A stretch of DNA of 64,000 nt from Mesorhizobium sp. ORS 3359 (lineage in GTDB: Bacteria > Pseudomonadota > Alphaproteobacteria > Rhizobiales > Rhizobiaceae): the NCBI GenBank assembly GCA_000824845.1, contig CCNC01000046.1, positions 248,001 to 312,000 on the forward strand, read 5' to 3'. The stretch's first letter is position 1, and each line of letters opens with the position of its first letter. The notes under the pieces are model-generated. The model saw only the letters and a list, made by a program, of their open reading frames with translations, was not told the DNA's origin and did no database searches. Shown one piece after another: positions 25,605 through 34,887 of this stretch. Made by a program: the position numbers and the translations under genes.

Positions 25605-26711
25605 ATGTTCAAGTTCACGGGGAAAGTGCTTTCCCTCTCGGCCGCGGCGCTCTTTGCGTCGACGATGATTTCGTCCGCGGATTCGCTGGACGATCTCGTC
25701 AAGGCCGCGAAGGCGGAAGGCCAGCTCACCACGATTGCGCTCCCGCATGACTGGTGCGGCTACGGGGCAGTGATCGACGCATTCAAGGCCAAGTATCCGG
25801 AAATCACCATCAACGAACTCAACCCCGACGCCGGTTCCGGCGATGAGGTCGAGGCGATCAAGGCCAACAAGGACAACAAGGGCCCGCAGGCGCCCGACGT
25901 CATCGACGTTGGTCTGTCCTTCGGCCCGACCGCCAAGAAAGACGGCCTGCTGATGCCCTACAAGGTGTCGACCTGGGATTCGATCCCGGACAGCGCCAAG
26001 GATGCCGACGGCGCCTGGTACGGCGACTATTACGGCGTGCTCTCCTTCCAGGTGAACAAGGATCTGGTCAAGGAATCGCCGGCCGACTGGGCTGATCTCC
26101 TCAAGCCGGAATTCGCCAACTCGGTCGCACTCGCCGGTGATCCGCGCGCTTCGAACCAGGCCATCCAGGCGGTCTACGCTGCCGGCCTTTCCGGCGGCGC
26201 CGCCGCTGGCGAGGCCGCAGGCACCGCCGGCCTGGACTACTTCAAGAAGCTCAACGCAGCCGGCAATTTCGTGCCGGTCATCGGCAAGACCGCGACGCTC
26301 GCTCAGGGCCAGACGCCGATCCTCGTTACTTGGGACTATAACGCGCTTTCGGGCCGCGACACGCTGAAGGGCAACCCGCCCGTCGACGTCATCGTGCCGA
26401 AGACGGGTGTCGTCGCCGGCGTCTACGTGCAGGCGATCAGTGCCTTCGCGCCGCATCCGAACGCCGCCAAGCTGTGGATGGAGTACCTCTATTCCGATGA
26501 AGGCCAGATCGGCTGGCTGAAGGGCTATTGCCACCCGATCCGCTTCAACGATCTTGCCAAGAACGGCAAGATCCCGGCGGACGTGCTGGCCAAGCTGCCG
26601 CCGGCGGAATCCTATGCTTCCGCCGTGTTCCCGACGCTCGATGAGCAGGGCAAGGCCAAGGAGACCATTACCAAGAACTGGGACGCCGTCGTCGGCGCCA
26701 ATGTGAAGTAA
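25605..26711 (+). CDS. ABC transporter substrate-binding protein (polyamine/iron-type)
   Basis: 368 residues. A signal peptide (MFKFTGKVLSLSAAALFASTM) precedes a family-1 type binding protein with LTTIALPHDWCGYGAVIDAFKAKYP and YGDYYGVLSFQVNKDLV. It is followed by two permeases and an ATPase of the PotABC arrangement. The ligand is uncertain; an amine fits the preceding cluster. The 25359-25604 gap contains a near-palindromic AAAAAGAGTTAACTTTTTT (about 25484) that may be an operator. Confidence 0.87.
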   Translation: MFKFTGKVLSLSAAALFASTMISSADSLDDLVKAAKAEGQLTTIALPHDWCGYGAVIDAFKAKYPEITINELNPDAGSGDEVEAIKANKDNKGPQAPDVIDVGLSFGPTAKKDGLLMPYKVSTWDSIPDSAKDADGAWYGDYYGVLSFQVNKDLVKESPADWADLLKPEFANSVALAGDPRASNQAIQAVYAAGLSGGAAAGEAAGTAGLDYFKKLNAAGNFVPVIGKTATLAQGQTPILVTWDYNALSGRDTLKGNPPVDVIVPKTGVVAGVYVQAISAFAPHPNAAKLWMEYLYSDEGQIGWLKGYCHPIRFNDLAKNGKIPADVLAKLPPAESYASAVFPTLDEQGKAKETITKNWDAVVGANVK

Positions 26712-26773
26712 CAGCGTGACATCGGCCGGGCGGCTCTGGTCGCCCGGCCTCGTTCCAGCATGGTAACCGGCGC

Positions 26774-27688
26774 ATGACCGATCTCTCGCTATCCAACAAG
26801 GCAATTGCGGGAAACACCGCGCCGCCAGCCGAGGCGCGAAGCCTGCGGCTGCCGACGCAGTGGCTGGGAGTCACGCCTTTCTTCGTCTTCGCCGTGATGT
26901 TCCTGATCCTGCCCACGCTCTACCTGATGCTGGGCGCTTTCCAGAACGAGGCAGGCGAATTCACCTTCGCCAACATCGTCGCGCTCTTTTCGGCCAACAT
27001 CGTTGCCGCTTACTGGATCTCGATAAAGGTTAGTCTCGCGTCATCGCTGATCGGCGCCTTCGCAGGCCTCGCCATCGCCATCGCCATCGTGCGCGGCGGG
27101 CTGCCCAACTGGATACGTTCGGCGACGCTCACCTTCTCCGGCGTCGCCTCCAATTTCGCTGGCGTGCCCCTCGCCTTCGCTTTCATCGCGACGCTTGGGC
27201 GGCTCGGTCTTGTCACTGTTCTGCTCAACACGCTGGTTGGCCTGAACCTCTATGCGCATGGCTTCAACCTGCTGTCATTCTGGGGATTGACGATCACATA
27301 TGTCTATTTCCAGATCCCCTTGATGGTGGTCATCATCGTGCCGGCCATCGACGGCTTGAAACGCGAATGGGGCGAGGCCGCCGCGACGCTCGGCGCCACC
27401 CAGGCGCAATATTGGCGCATGGTGGTCATCCCGGTGCTGTGGCCGAGCTTCCTCGGCACCGTCATCCTGCTCTTCGCCAACGCCTTCGGAGCAATCGCGA
27501 CCGCCTATGCGTTGACCGGCTCGTCGCTGAACATAGTTCCGATTCTGCTCTATGCGCAGATCCGCGGCGACGTGCTGCATAACGCCCATCTCGGCTATGC
27601 GATCGCCTTCGGCATGATCTTCATCACCGGGCTTGCCAACATCTTCTACATCTGGTTCCGGACGCGCTCGGAGAGGTGGCTGAAATGA
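26774..27688 (+). CDS. ABC transporter permease (PotB-like)
   Basis: 304 residues with six membrane helices; the first is FFVFAVMFLILPTLYLMLGAF. The cytoplasmic coupling motif EWGEAAATLGATQAQYWRMVVIPVLWPS matches the EAA loop of importer permeases. It overlaps the second permease as ATGA. Confidence 0.9.
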   Translation: MTDLSLSNKAIAGNTAPPAEARSLRLPTQWLGVTPFFVFAVMFLILPTLYLMLGAFQNEAGEFTFANIVALFSANIVAAYWISIKVSLASSLIGAFAGLAIAIAIVRGGLPNWIRSATLTFSGVASNFAGVPLAFAFIATLGRLGLVTVLLNTLVGLNLYAHGFNLLSFWGLTITYVYFQIPLMVVIIVPAIDGLKREWGEAAATLGATQAQYWRMVVIPVLWPSFLGTVILLFANAFGAIATAYALTGSSLNIVPILLYAQIRGDVLHNAHLGYAIAFGMIFITGLANIFYIWFRTRSERWLK

Positions 27689-28476
27689 AATCCGGCAGGT
27701 TCTGGGCCTGGTTCGTCTTCCTCTTGGGCGCGGCCTATTTCTTCATCCCGTTGATCGCGACGATCGAGTTCTCGCTGCGCATGCGGCGCGGCGTCTACTC
27801 CTTCGACGCCTACAAGGTCGTGCTGGGCGACAGTCAATTCCAGGCGACCTTCATGTTCTCGGTGATCGTTGCCGTCTTCACTATCCTGCTCGGTGTGCTG
27901 ATCGTGGTGCCCACGGCATACTGGATCCGCCTGCGCCTGCCGCAGCTCAGGCCGATCGTTGAGTTTGTCACGCTGCTGCCGCTGGTGATCCCGGCCATCG
28001 TCATCGTCTTCGGTTATATCCGGATGTACGGCTCGAATTCACCGCTGCCGTTCCTGGGGTCCAATCTGGGAGCGAACGCGTTGCTGGTCATCGGCTATGC
28101 GGCGCTTGCGCTGCCTTACATGTACCGGGCCGTCGACACCGGCCTTCGCACCATTGACGTGCGCACGCTGACCGAGGCAGCGCAGATCCTGGGGGCCGGC
28201 TGGGGCACGATCATCGCCCGGGTCATTCTGCCAAATGTGCTGATTGCCGTCCTGTCGGGCGCGTTCCTGACCTTTGCCATCGTCATCGGCGAATTCACGA
28301 TGGCCAGCCTGCTCAACCGCCCGGCTTTCGGCCCCTATCTGCAGAATCTGGTCGCCAACCGCGCCTATGAGCCGGCAGCGCTGTCGATCATCGCCTTCAT
28401 AATAACATGGGGCTGCATGTCACTGATTCAGATACTGTCGCGCTTCGCGCCGAAATCGGCGAACCGCCCCAATTGA
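27685..28476 (+). CDS. ABC transporter permease (PotC-like)
   Basis: 263 residues starting at the ATG at 27685 inside the previous stop, with GAGAGG upstream. Six helices and the EAA-type loop LTEAAQILGAGWGTIIARVILPNV are visible. It pairs with the preceding permease to form the channel. Confidence 0.9.
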   Translation: MKSGRFWAWFVFLLGAAYFFIPLIATIEFSLRMRRGVYSFDAYKVVLGDSQFQATFMFSVIVAVFTILLGVLIVVPTAYWIRLRLPQLRPIVEFVTLLPLVIPAIVIVFGYIRMYGSNSPLPFLGSNLGANALLVIGYAALALPYMYRAVDTGLRTIDVRTLTEAAQILGAGWGTIIARVILPNVLIAVLSGAFLTFAIVIGEFTMASLLNRPAFGPYLQNLVANRAYEPAALSIIAFIITWGCMSLIQILSRFAPKSANRPN

Positions 28477-28501
28477 GCGAAAAGCAGTGAAAGAAAAAGC
28501 C

Positions 28502-29566
28502 ATGGCCGAGCCGTTCCTGTCCATCCAGCATGTGCGAAAATCCTTTGGCGCCACGACTGTGGTCGAGGATTTCAACCTCGACGTCGCGCCCGGCGAGTTC
28601 GTCTCCTTCCTTGGACCGTCGGGCTGCGGCAAGACGACGGTGCTGCGTATGGTCGCCGGCTTCGAGGAGCCGTCGGCCGGCAAGATCGTCGTCGGTGGCA
28701 AGGACATCACAAGGCTGAAGCCCAACCAGCGCAATGTCGGCATGGTGTTCCAGGCCTATGCGCTGTTCCCCAACCTGACCGTGGCGCAGAACATCGCCTT
28801 CGGGTTGAAGGTGGGCGGCATGCCGAAGCCTGACGCGGACAGGCGCGTCGCCGAGATGCTCGATATGATCAAGCTGCCCCAGATGGCCGACCGCTATCCC
28901 TATCAGCTTTCCGGCGGCCAGCAGCAGCGCATCGCATTGGCCCGCGCCATTGCGCCGAAGCCGAAGCTGTTGCTGCTCGACGAGCCGCTGTCGGCGCTCG
29001 ACGCCAAGGTGCGTGTGTCGCTGCGCGAGGAAATCCGCTCGATCCAGAAGAAGCTCGGCATCACCACCATCTTCGTCACACATGACCAGGAAGAGGCGCT
29101 GTCGATCTCCGACCGCATTGCGGTGATGTATGGCGGCAGGGCCGAGCAGGTCGGCACGCCGTTCGAGATCTACAACCGGCCGGCAACCAAGTTCGTCGCC
29201 AATTTCGTCGGCACGCTCAACGTGCTGGAGGGCAAGGTCACCGATGCCGCCTCGGGCAAGGTGCAGGTCAACAGCCAGGAAGTCTCGCTCAAGGGCAAGC
29301 TCAACGGCTCCAAGTCCGGCGACACGCTGTCGCTCGCCCTGCGGCCGGAAGCGATCTCGCTGGGGCGGCAGCCCGGCCATGACGCCAGCCTGTCAGGCGA
29401 GATCGCCGAAGTGCATTTCCTCGGTTCTGTCATCCGTGTACGCGTCGGCATCGGCGGCAACACGGTGTCGCTCGACACCTTCAACAATTCCACGACGCCG
29501 CCGCCGGTCGTCGGCGACAAGGCGGACATTTCGTTCTCGTCGGGCGATATGCTGGTGCTGCATTAA
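28502..29566 (+). CDS. ABC transporter ATP-binding protein (PotA-like)
   Basis: 354 residues from the ATG at 28502; a GTG at 28487 is an alternative. Walker A GPSGCGKTT, signature LSGGQQQRIALARA, Walker B LLLLDEPLSALD and the switch VTHDQEEALS are all intact. A C-terminal TOBE-like domain follows from about residue 235. It powers the importer encoded just upstream. Confidence 0.95.
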   Translation: MAEPFLSIQHVRKSFGATTVVEDFNLDVAPGEFVSFLGPSGCGKTTVLRMVAGFEEPSAGKIVVGGKDITRLKPNQRNVGMVFQAYALFPNLTVAQNIAFGLKVGGMPKPDADRRVAEMLDMIKLPQMADRYPYQLSGGQQQRIALARAIAPKPKLLLLDEPLSALDAKVRVSLREEIRSIQKKLGITTIFVTHDQEEALSISDRIAVMYGGRAEQVGTPFEIYNRPATKFVANFVGTLNVLEGKVTDAASGKVQVNSQEVSLKGKLNGSKSGDTLSLALRPEAISLGRQPGHDASLSGEIAEVHFLGSVIRVRVGIGGNTVSLDTFNNSTTPPPVVGDKADISFSSGDMLVLH

Positions 29567-29690
29567 GCTGTGTCAATATTCAGGTGAGGCCGCCTGCAAA
29601 TGGCAGTCTCCTGCGCTTCTGGCCTGACAAATCAACAGTATCCTAGCTCGAGGTACTGCCAAGCCTCGTGTTTCATCGTTACGATGGGCC

Positions 29691-31241
29691 ATGGCCCTCT
29701 TCGAGCTCACCCTCATCCTGCTTCTGATAGCCGTTGCGCTGACGGCGCTGTCGCGCCGTCTTGAGATACCCTATCCGTCACTGCTGGCGCTTGCAGGCGT
29801 TGCGCTGGCCTTCGTGCCGGGCGCACCGACGATCGAGATCGATCCGGAACTGGCGCTGGCGCTGTTCATCGCTCCGGTGCTGCTCGATGCCGCCTACGAC
29901 ACCTCGCTGCGCGACCTCAAGCGCTATCGGCTGTCGCTGCTGCTCCTGGCGCTCGGCGCCGTCGTGTTCACCACCGTGGTGGTTGCCTTCGTCGGCTGGA
30001 AGATGGCCGGCCTTCCGATCGCGGCGGCGATCGCGCTAGGCGCCATCGTGGCTCCGCCCGACGCGGTCGCGGCGAGCGCCGTGCTCAGCCAGTTCAAGGT
30101 GCCGCACCGCATCACAGCCATCCTGCAGGGCGAGAGCCTGCTCAACGATGCCACCGCGCTGCTGATCTACCGGATATCGGTTTCGGCGGCCATCGGCTCG
30201 GTCATGCTCAAGGACGCAGTGCCCGTCATCCTGCTTGCGACAGTCGGCAGCGTCGTCGCCGGGTATTTGTTCGGCCGAGTATCGCTGCTCGCGCTGACGC
30301 GCATCGAGGATGCGGCAAGCAGCACCGTGGTGCAGTTCGCCGGAACCTTCGCCGTCTGGATCATTGCCGACAAGCTCGGTCTCTCCGCCATCATCACCAT
30401 CGTCGTCTATGCCATCACCATCGCGCGGACCGCGCCACGCCGGATGTCGGCGAGGCGCCGCGTCAGCACCTATTCGGTCTGGGAGTCGGCGGTGTTCGTG
30501 CTCAATGTGCTGGCCTTCGTGCTGATGGGACTGCAGGCTCGATCGATCGTCGGCCGGCTCTCCGGCGACGGGCAAGGCGAGGCCTTCGTCTTCGCTGCCA
30601 CCGTGCTGGCCGTCGTCATCGTGGCGCGTCTCGTATGGGTGATGGGCTACGTTGCGGTGATAAGGCAGTTTAAGCGTTTCGACGGCGAAGGGCAGAAGCG
30701 GGATGCGCCGACGTTTCGCGGCGCGGTGCTTGTCGGCTGGTGCGGCATGCGCGGGCTGGTGACGCTGGTGGTGGCGATCGCCTTGCCCGCCGACTTTCCG
30801 GGCCGCGACCCGATCGTGCTGGCGGCCTTCGCCGTCGTGCTCGGAACGCTTGTGCTGCAGGGCATGAGCTTGAAGCCGCTGCTGCGCCGGCTCAACTTCG
30901 AACGGGATACCTCGATCGACCGCGAAGTAGCCGCGGCCCGGGTGGCCATCATGCAGGCGGCGCTTGATGTGCTGAGCCGCAAGACCTCGTCCGCTGCCGC
31001 CGTCGTACGTGAACAATACGAGGCGCAACGCCGGATCGCCGAAAATCCGGACGATGCGCAAGCCGCCACGGAATACGACCGATTGCGTCTTTACGCCATC
31101 AAGCGGCAGCGTGACAGGCTGGAGGAGTTGCGCAGCAACGGCACGATCGGCGACGAGGCCTATCACCGGCTGGAAGAGGAGATCGACTGGTCGGAACTGG
31201 CGGCGGCTCCCGCCGGAAGCTTCCAGCCGCTCACCACCTGA
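29691..31241 (+). CDS. CPA1-family Na+/H+ antiporter
   Basis: 516 residues. About twelve helices occupy residues 1-400. The ion-binding region reads LGAIVAPPDAVAASAVL and LQGESLLNDATALLIYR, characteristic of CPA1/NhaP-type exchangers. WCGMRGLVTLVVAIALP is the conserved late helix. A charged cytoplasmic tail (LRLYAIKRQRDRLEELRSNG) follows. It exports sodium or potassium in exchange for protons. It is monocistronic by spacing. Confidence 0.93.
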   Translation: MALFELTLILLLIAVALTALSRRLEIPYPSLLALAGVALAFVPGAPTIEIDPELALALFIAPVLLDAAYDTSLRDLKRYRLSLLLLALGAVVFTTVVVAFVGWKMAGLPIAAAIALGAIVAPPDAVAASAVLSQFKVPHRITAILQGESLLNDATALLIYRISVSAAIGSVMLKDAVPVILLATVGSVVAGYLFGRVSLLALTRIEDAASSTVVQFAGTFAVWIIADKLGLSAIITIVVYAITIARTAPRRMSARRRVSTYSVWESAVFVLNVLAFVLMGLQARSIVGRLSGDGQGEAFVFAATVLAVVIVARLVWVMGYVAVIRQFKRFDGEGQKRDAPTFRGAVLVGWCGMRGLVTLVVAIALPADFPGRDPIVLAAFAVVLGTLVLQGMSLKPLLRRLNFERDTSIDREVAAARVAIMQAALDVLSRKTSSAAAVVREQYEAQRRIAENPDDAQAATEYDRLRLYAIKRQRDRLEELRSNGTIGDEAYHRLEEEIDWSELAAAPAGSFQPLTT

Positions 31242-31467
31242 CAGATTTCAGCAAAAGCGTGGGCGTTTGCGGCGGCGATTCACCGCAGCGATTGCCCGGG
31301 ATTGCATCAGCACAGGGAGATGGAGCGGATCGCCTCCGTGGGAAAGCGAAACGGTTTGGCAAACGTGGTTCGCAGGCAGCATTGGACTATTCCGCTCGTC
31401 CTCGCGGTCCATTGAAACGCTGACAGCGAGGGGCTACTGCGATCCTCAGAAGTGAGCCGGTTAATCA

Positions 31468-32385
31468 ATGAAGCTGATCAGCTACAACATCCAGTATGGC
31501 TACGGCAGCGACGGGCGCTATGATCTTTCCCGCGCCGCCAGGCTGGTGGACGGCGCCGACATCATCGCGCTGCAGGAGGTCGAGCGGCATTGGCTGCGAA
31601 CCAATGAGGACGACCAGCCGGAGGTCCTGTCCAGGCTGTTGCCCGGCTATTACTGGGCCTATGGCCCCGCCTTCGACATGGACGCCAGCGAGAAGCGCGA
31701 CGGTCGCGTCGTCAACCGCCGGCGGCAGTTCGGCACGATGGTGCTGTCGAAGTTGCCGATCGTCTGGTCGCGGCTGCATGCGCTGCCGATGCGCCGCACG
31801 CTGAGACCGCTCAACACCCGCAACGCGGCGCTGGAATGCATGATCCGCACGCCGGCTGGGCCGGTGCGGGTGCTTTCACTGCATCTTGCCCATATCGCGG
31901 ACGAGGAACGGCTGGAGCAGATCGACTATCTCACTGCCGAGCATCGTCGCGCGCCATCCGATGGCGGCCCGTGGAGCGGCGCCGACGACGAGCCGCAGCG
32001 CAACTGGTCCAACGGCCAGGCGGAACCCGAAAACCCCCAGGCGGCGATCTGGCTTGGCGATTTCAACATGGAGCCGGGCAGCGCCGAATACCGGCGTATC
32101 GTGGGTTCGACGCCCTATCATCGCGGCGCGGCCTATGTCGACGGCTTCGTCGACGCCGCCGCCGTCGCCAGCGAGCCTGGGCCGGATTTCCACACGCATG
32201 AAAAGATCATCGACGGCAGGCTGGCGAAACGCCGGCTCGACCATTGCTTCGTCGGCGGCATGCTGGCCCCGCGCGTCCGTTCGGTGACAGCGGATATCGG
32301 CGCGGTGGCATCCGACCATTTTCCGCTGAGGATCGATATCGACCTGGAAACGCCGGGCATCGGCTCAAGTCTGGCGGGCAGGTGA
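31468..32385 (+). CDS. Endonuclease/exonuclease/phosphatase family protein
   Basis: 305 residues. The EEP fold signatures are present: KLISYNIQYG, IIALQEVERHW (metal-binding Glu), IWLGDFNMEPGSAEYR and the C-terminal VASDHFPLRIDID with the catalytic Asp-His. There is no signal peptide. The substrate may be a phosphodiester or phosphoinositide-like compound and cannot be told. The 226-bp gap upstream holds no gene. The next gene starts 8 bp after its stop. Confidence 0.88.
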   Translation: MKLISYNIQYGYGSDGRYDLSRAARLVDGADIIALQEVERHWLRTNEDDQPEVLSRLLPGYYWAYGPAFDMDASEKRDGRVVNRRRQFGTMVLSKLPIVWSRLHALPMRRTLRPLNTRNAALECMIRTPAGPVRVLSLHLAHIADEERLEQIDYLTAEHRRAPSDGGPWSGADDEPQRNWSNGQAEPENPQAAIWLGDFNMEPGSAEYRRIVGSTPYHRGAAYVDGFVDAAAVASEPGPDFHTHEKIIDGRLAKRRLDHCFVGGMLAPRVRSVTADIGAVASDHFPLRIDIDLETPGIGSSLAGR

Positions 32386-32392
32386 GGCGGGC

Positions 32393-33238
32393 ATGACGCT
32401 GTTCGTCTTCCTGGCTGTGCTCTCGGCGGCTGCCATGCACGCGATCTGGAACGCGCTGGTCAAGGTGCATCTCGACCGCTTCCTGTCGATCACGCTGATG
32501 ACGCTCGGCATGGGCGCCGCGGCGCTCGTGGTGCTGCCTTTCGTCGAAGTGCCGAAGGCCGAGGTCTGGCCATTCATCCTCGCCTCGGTTTTCTTCCACA
32601 TGGGCTACCGGACATTCCTGATCGGCGCCTACAAGGCGGGCGATTTCGCCCAGACCTATCCGCTGGCGCGCGGCACCGCGCCGCTGCTCTCGGCGCTCGG
32701 CGGCATAGTGTTGGTCGGGGAGGTGCCTGCGCCGCTCGCCATCGTCGGCATCGTGCTGTTGTCGATCGGCACGCTGGTTATGTCGTTTCGCGGCGGCGCG
32801 CATCTGGAAAGGCTCAATCTGCGCGCCGTCGGCTTCGCGCTTGGGACATCGATCTTCATCGCCAGCTACACGCTTTCCGACGGCAGCGGCGCGCGGCTGG
32901 CGGCGACGGCAACGAGCTACGCCGCCTGGCTGTTCGTCTGCGATGCGGCGTGGGCGCTGGTGCTGTGCATTGCCTTTCGCGGACCGCAATCGCTTCCGGT
33001 GCTGGCTCGCGACTGGAAGGCCGGACTGTTCACCGGCGTGCTCAGCGGCGCGGCCTACTGGATCGTCATGTGGGCGATGACCAAGGCGCCGATCGCCTCG
33101 GTCGCGTCGCTGCGCGAGACCTCGATCCTGTTCGCCATGCTGATCTCCGTCTTCGCGCTGGGCGAGAAGATGACGGCCTGGCGCGCGGCCGCGGCGCTTG
33201 GGATCGTTGCCGGCGTTGTCGCGCTCAGGATGGGTTGA
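32393..33238 (+). CDS. DMT/EamA-family transporter
   Basis: 281 residues with about ten helices in two EamA-like halves; AAAMHAIWNALVKVHLDR opens the first and SAAYWIVMWAMTKAPIA lies in the second, near the conserved Pro of the repeat. This is likely an exporter of a small metabolite. It converges with the MFS gene with only 10 bp between stop codons. Confidence 0.87.
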   Translation: MTLFVFLAVLSAAAMHAIWNALVKVHLDRFLSITLMTLGMGAAALVVLPFVEVPKAEVWPFILASVFFHMGYRTFLIGAYKAGDFAQTYPLARGTAPLLSALGGIVLVGEVPAPLAIVGIVLLSIGTLVMSFRGGAHLERLNLRAVGFALGTSIFIASYTLSDGSGARLAATATSYAAWLFVCDAAWALVLCIAFRGPQSLPVLARDWKAGLFTGVLSGAAYWIVMWAMTKAPIASVASLRETSILFAMLISVFALGEKMTAWRAAAALGIVAGVVALRMG

Positions 33239-33248
33239 AAACAGACCC

Positions 33249-34466
33249 TCAACCTAGCACGGTCATCACCTGGCCGCGCTTTTCGGGACTGAAGCGGATG
33301 ACGACGATGATGCAGACGGCGACAACTCCGGCAAACAACGCCAGCGAATAGCCGTAGCTGCCTCCCGGCGCTTCGGCGATGCCGGCCTGGTAGGGGCCGC
33401 CATAGGAAGCAGCAAGATTGCCGGCCTGATAGATGAAGCCCGGCAGGGTCGCCCGCACGGAGCCCGGCGACAATTCGTTGAGATGCACGGGGATGACGCC
33501 CCAGGCGCCTTGCACGGCCACCTGCATGATGAAGGCGCCGATCGCCAGCATGAAGGGTGTGGTCGTATAGGCCCAGAGCGGGATCGCCGGCAGGGCGATC
33601 ACGCAGGCCAACGTGATGGCGTTGATGCGGCCGATCTTCTCCGACAGCGCGCCGAAGGCGAGGCCACCGACGATGGCGCCAATATTGGCGACGATGGTGA
33701 TCCAGCTCACCGTATGCGGATCGAAGCCGTGCTGCTTCTTCAGGAAGGTCGGGTAGAGGTCCTGCGTGCCATGGCTGAAGAAGTTGAAGAACATCATCAG
33801 CACCACGGCATAGAGAGCGATACCCCAGTGCTTCCGCAGCGTTTCGAGAAGACCGGGCCGTGCCTGCGAACGGCCTTCGACGAAAGCAGGCGATTCCGGC
33901 ACATGCGAACGGATGAACAGCACGATCAGCGCCGGCACGAAGCTCAGGAGGAACATGGCGCGCCAGCCGATGGTGAAGTCGCCGATCCTCTGCCCGTAGA
34001 GCAGCCCGTAAGCAACGGCGGCGAGCAAATAGCCGGCCGGATAGCCGCATTGCAGGATGCCCGAGACCATACCGCGCGCGCCAGGTGGGATGGACTCCAT
34101 GGCAAGTGAGCTGCCCAGGCCCCATTCGCCGCCCATCGCGATGCCGAACAGGGCACGCAGCGCCAAGAATATGCCGAGGTTGGGCGAGAAGGCGGCCAAG
34201 GCGCCGATCACAGAGTAGCTGATGATATTCAGCATCAGGATGGGCTTACGGCCGTATTTGTCGGCAAGCATGCCGAAGAAGAACGCGCCGATGAAGCGCG
34301 TGGCCAGCGTCAGGAACAGTGCTTTGGAGACTGCCGGGACATCAGTCTGGAACTCAGTGGCAATGTCGGTGAGCAGGAAAGTCAGAAGGAAGAAATCGAA
34401 AGCGTCGAGCGTCCAGCCGAGAAACGATGCGACTACGGTTTTCTTCTGCTCGCTGGTGAGGTTCAA
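33249..34466 (-). CDS. MFS transporter, sialate/carboxylate symporter type
   Basis: 405 residues, twelve helices. SFLGWTLDAFDFFLLTFLL and the GMLADKYGRKPILM loop match the sialate:H+ symporter / lactate-pyruvate branch of the major facilitator superfamily. GGEWGLGSSLAMESIP and a second-half GALSEKIGRINAI motif are also present. It probably imports an organic acid. Confidence 0.9.
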   Translation of the reverse strand: MNLTSEQKKTVVASFLGWTLDAFDFFLLTFLLTDIATEFQTDVPAVSKALFLTLATRFIGAFFFGMLADKYGRKPILMLNIISYSVIGALAAFSPNLGIFLALRALFGIAMGGEWGLGSSLAMESIPPGARGMVSGILQCGYPAGYLLAAVAYGLLYGQRIGDFTIGWRAMFLLSFVPALIVLFIRSHVPESPAFVEGRSQARPGLLETLRKHWGIALYAVVLMMFFNFFSHGTQDLYPTFLKKQHGFDPHTVSWITIVANIGAIVGGLAFGALSEKIGRINAITLACVIALPAIPLWAYTTTPFMLAIGAFIMQVAVQGAWGVIPVHLNELSPGSVRATLPGFIYQAGNLAASYGGPYQAGIAEAPGGSYGYSLALFAGVVAVCIIVVIRFSPEKRGQVMTVLG

Positions 34467-34559
34467 GGCGGTGCTCCTTTTGTGTCCCCAAAAGGAGCGA
34501 TATGTTCCACGGCGGGCAAAAGAGAACGGGACAGCTGCCGGTTTTAAGCCGGCGAGCGG

Positions 34560-34877
34560 TCACATTTGCGTCACCTCGAGATCGATGACCATCAGCCCGT
34601 CAGTGCCGCCTTCGAGGGCGGCGACAAGGCGCGCGCCGGCGCGCTGATGTGCTTCGTGCACCAGATAAGCGTCGCGGGCGGCGGGATCGCGGAAATCAAT
34701 GGTGAAACCATGCGTGAAGCCGCGCGCGAACGGTTCGGGGCTGACATTGGCGCTGAATTGCACCTTGCCCATGCCATCGGTGACGGCGCGCAAGGCTTCG
34801 AGATCGGCATGGATCGCCGCGCGCTCGATTTCAGGAACGTCGTCGCGAAAGCGGACAAAGACGCAATGCCGGATCAT
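34560..34877 (-). CDS. Dabb (stress-responsive A/B barrel) domain protein
   Basis: 105 residues. MIRHCVFVRFRDDVPE and FTHGFTIDFRDPAARDAYLVHEAHQ are the typical strand and helix of this dimeric ferredoxin-like fold. Its function is not defined; the family includes small enzymes and regulatory proteins. It lies 10 bp after the GMC oxidoreductase gene on the same strand and is likely cotranscribed. Confidence 0.88.
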   Translation of the reverse strand: MIRHCVFVRFRDDVPEIERAAIHADLEALRAVTDGMGKVQFSANVSPEPFARGFTHGFTIDFRDPAARDAYLVHEAHQRAGARLVAALEGGTDGLMVIDLEVTQM

Positions 34878-34887
34878 CGTTTTCTCC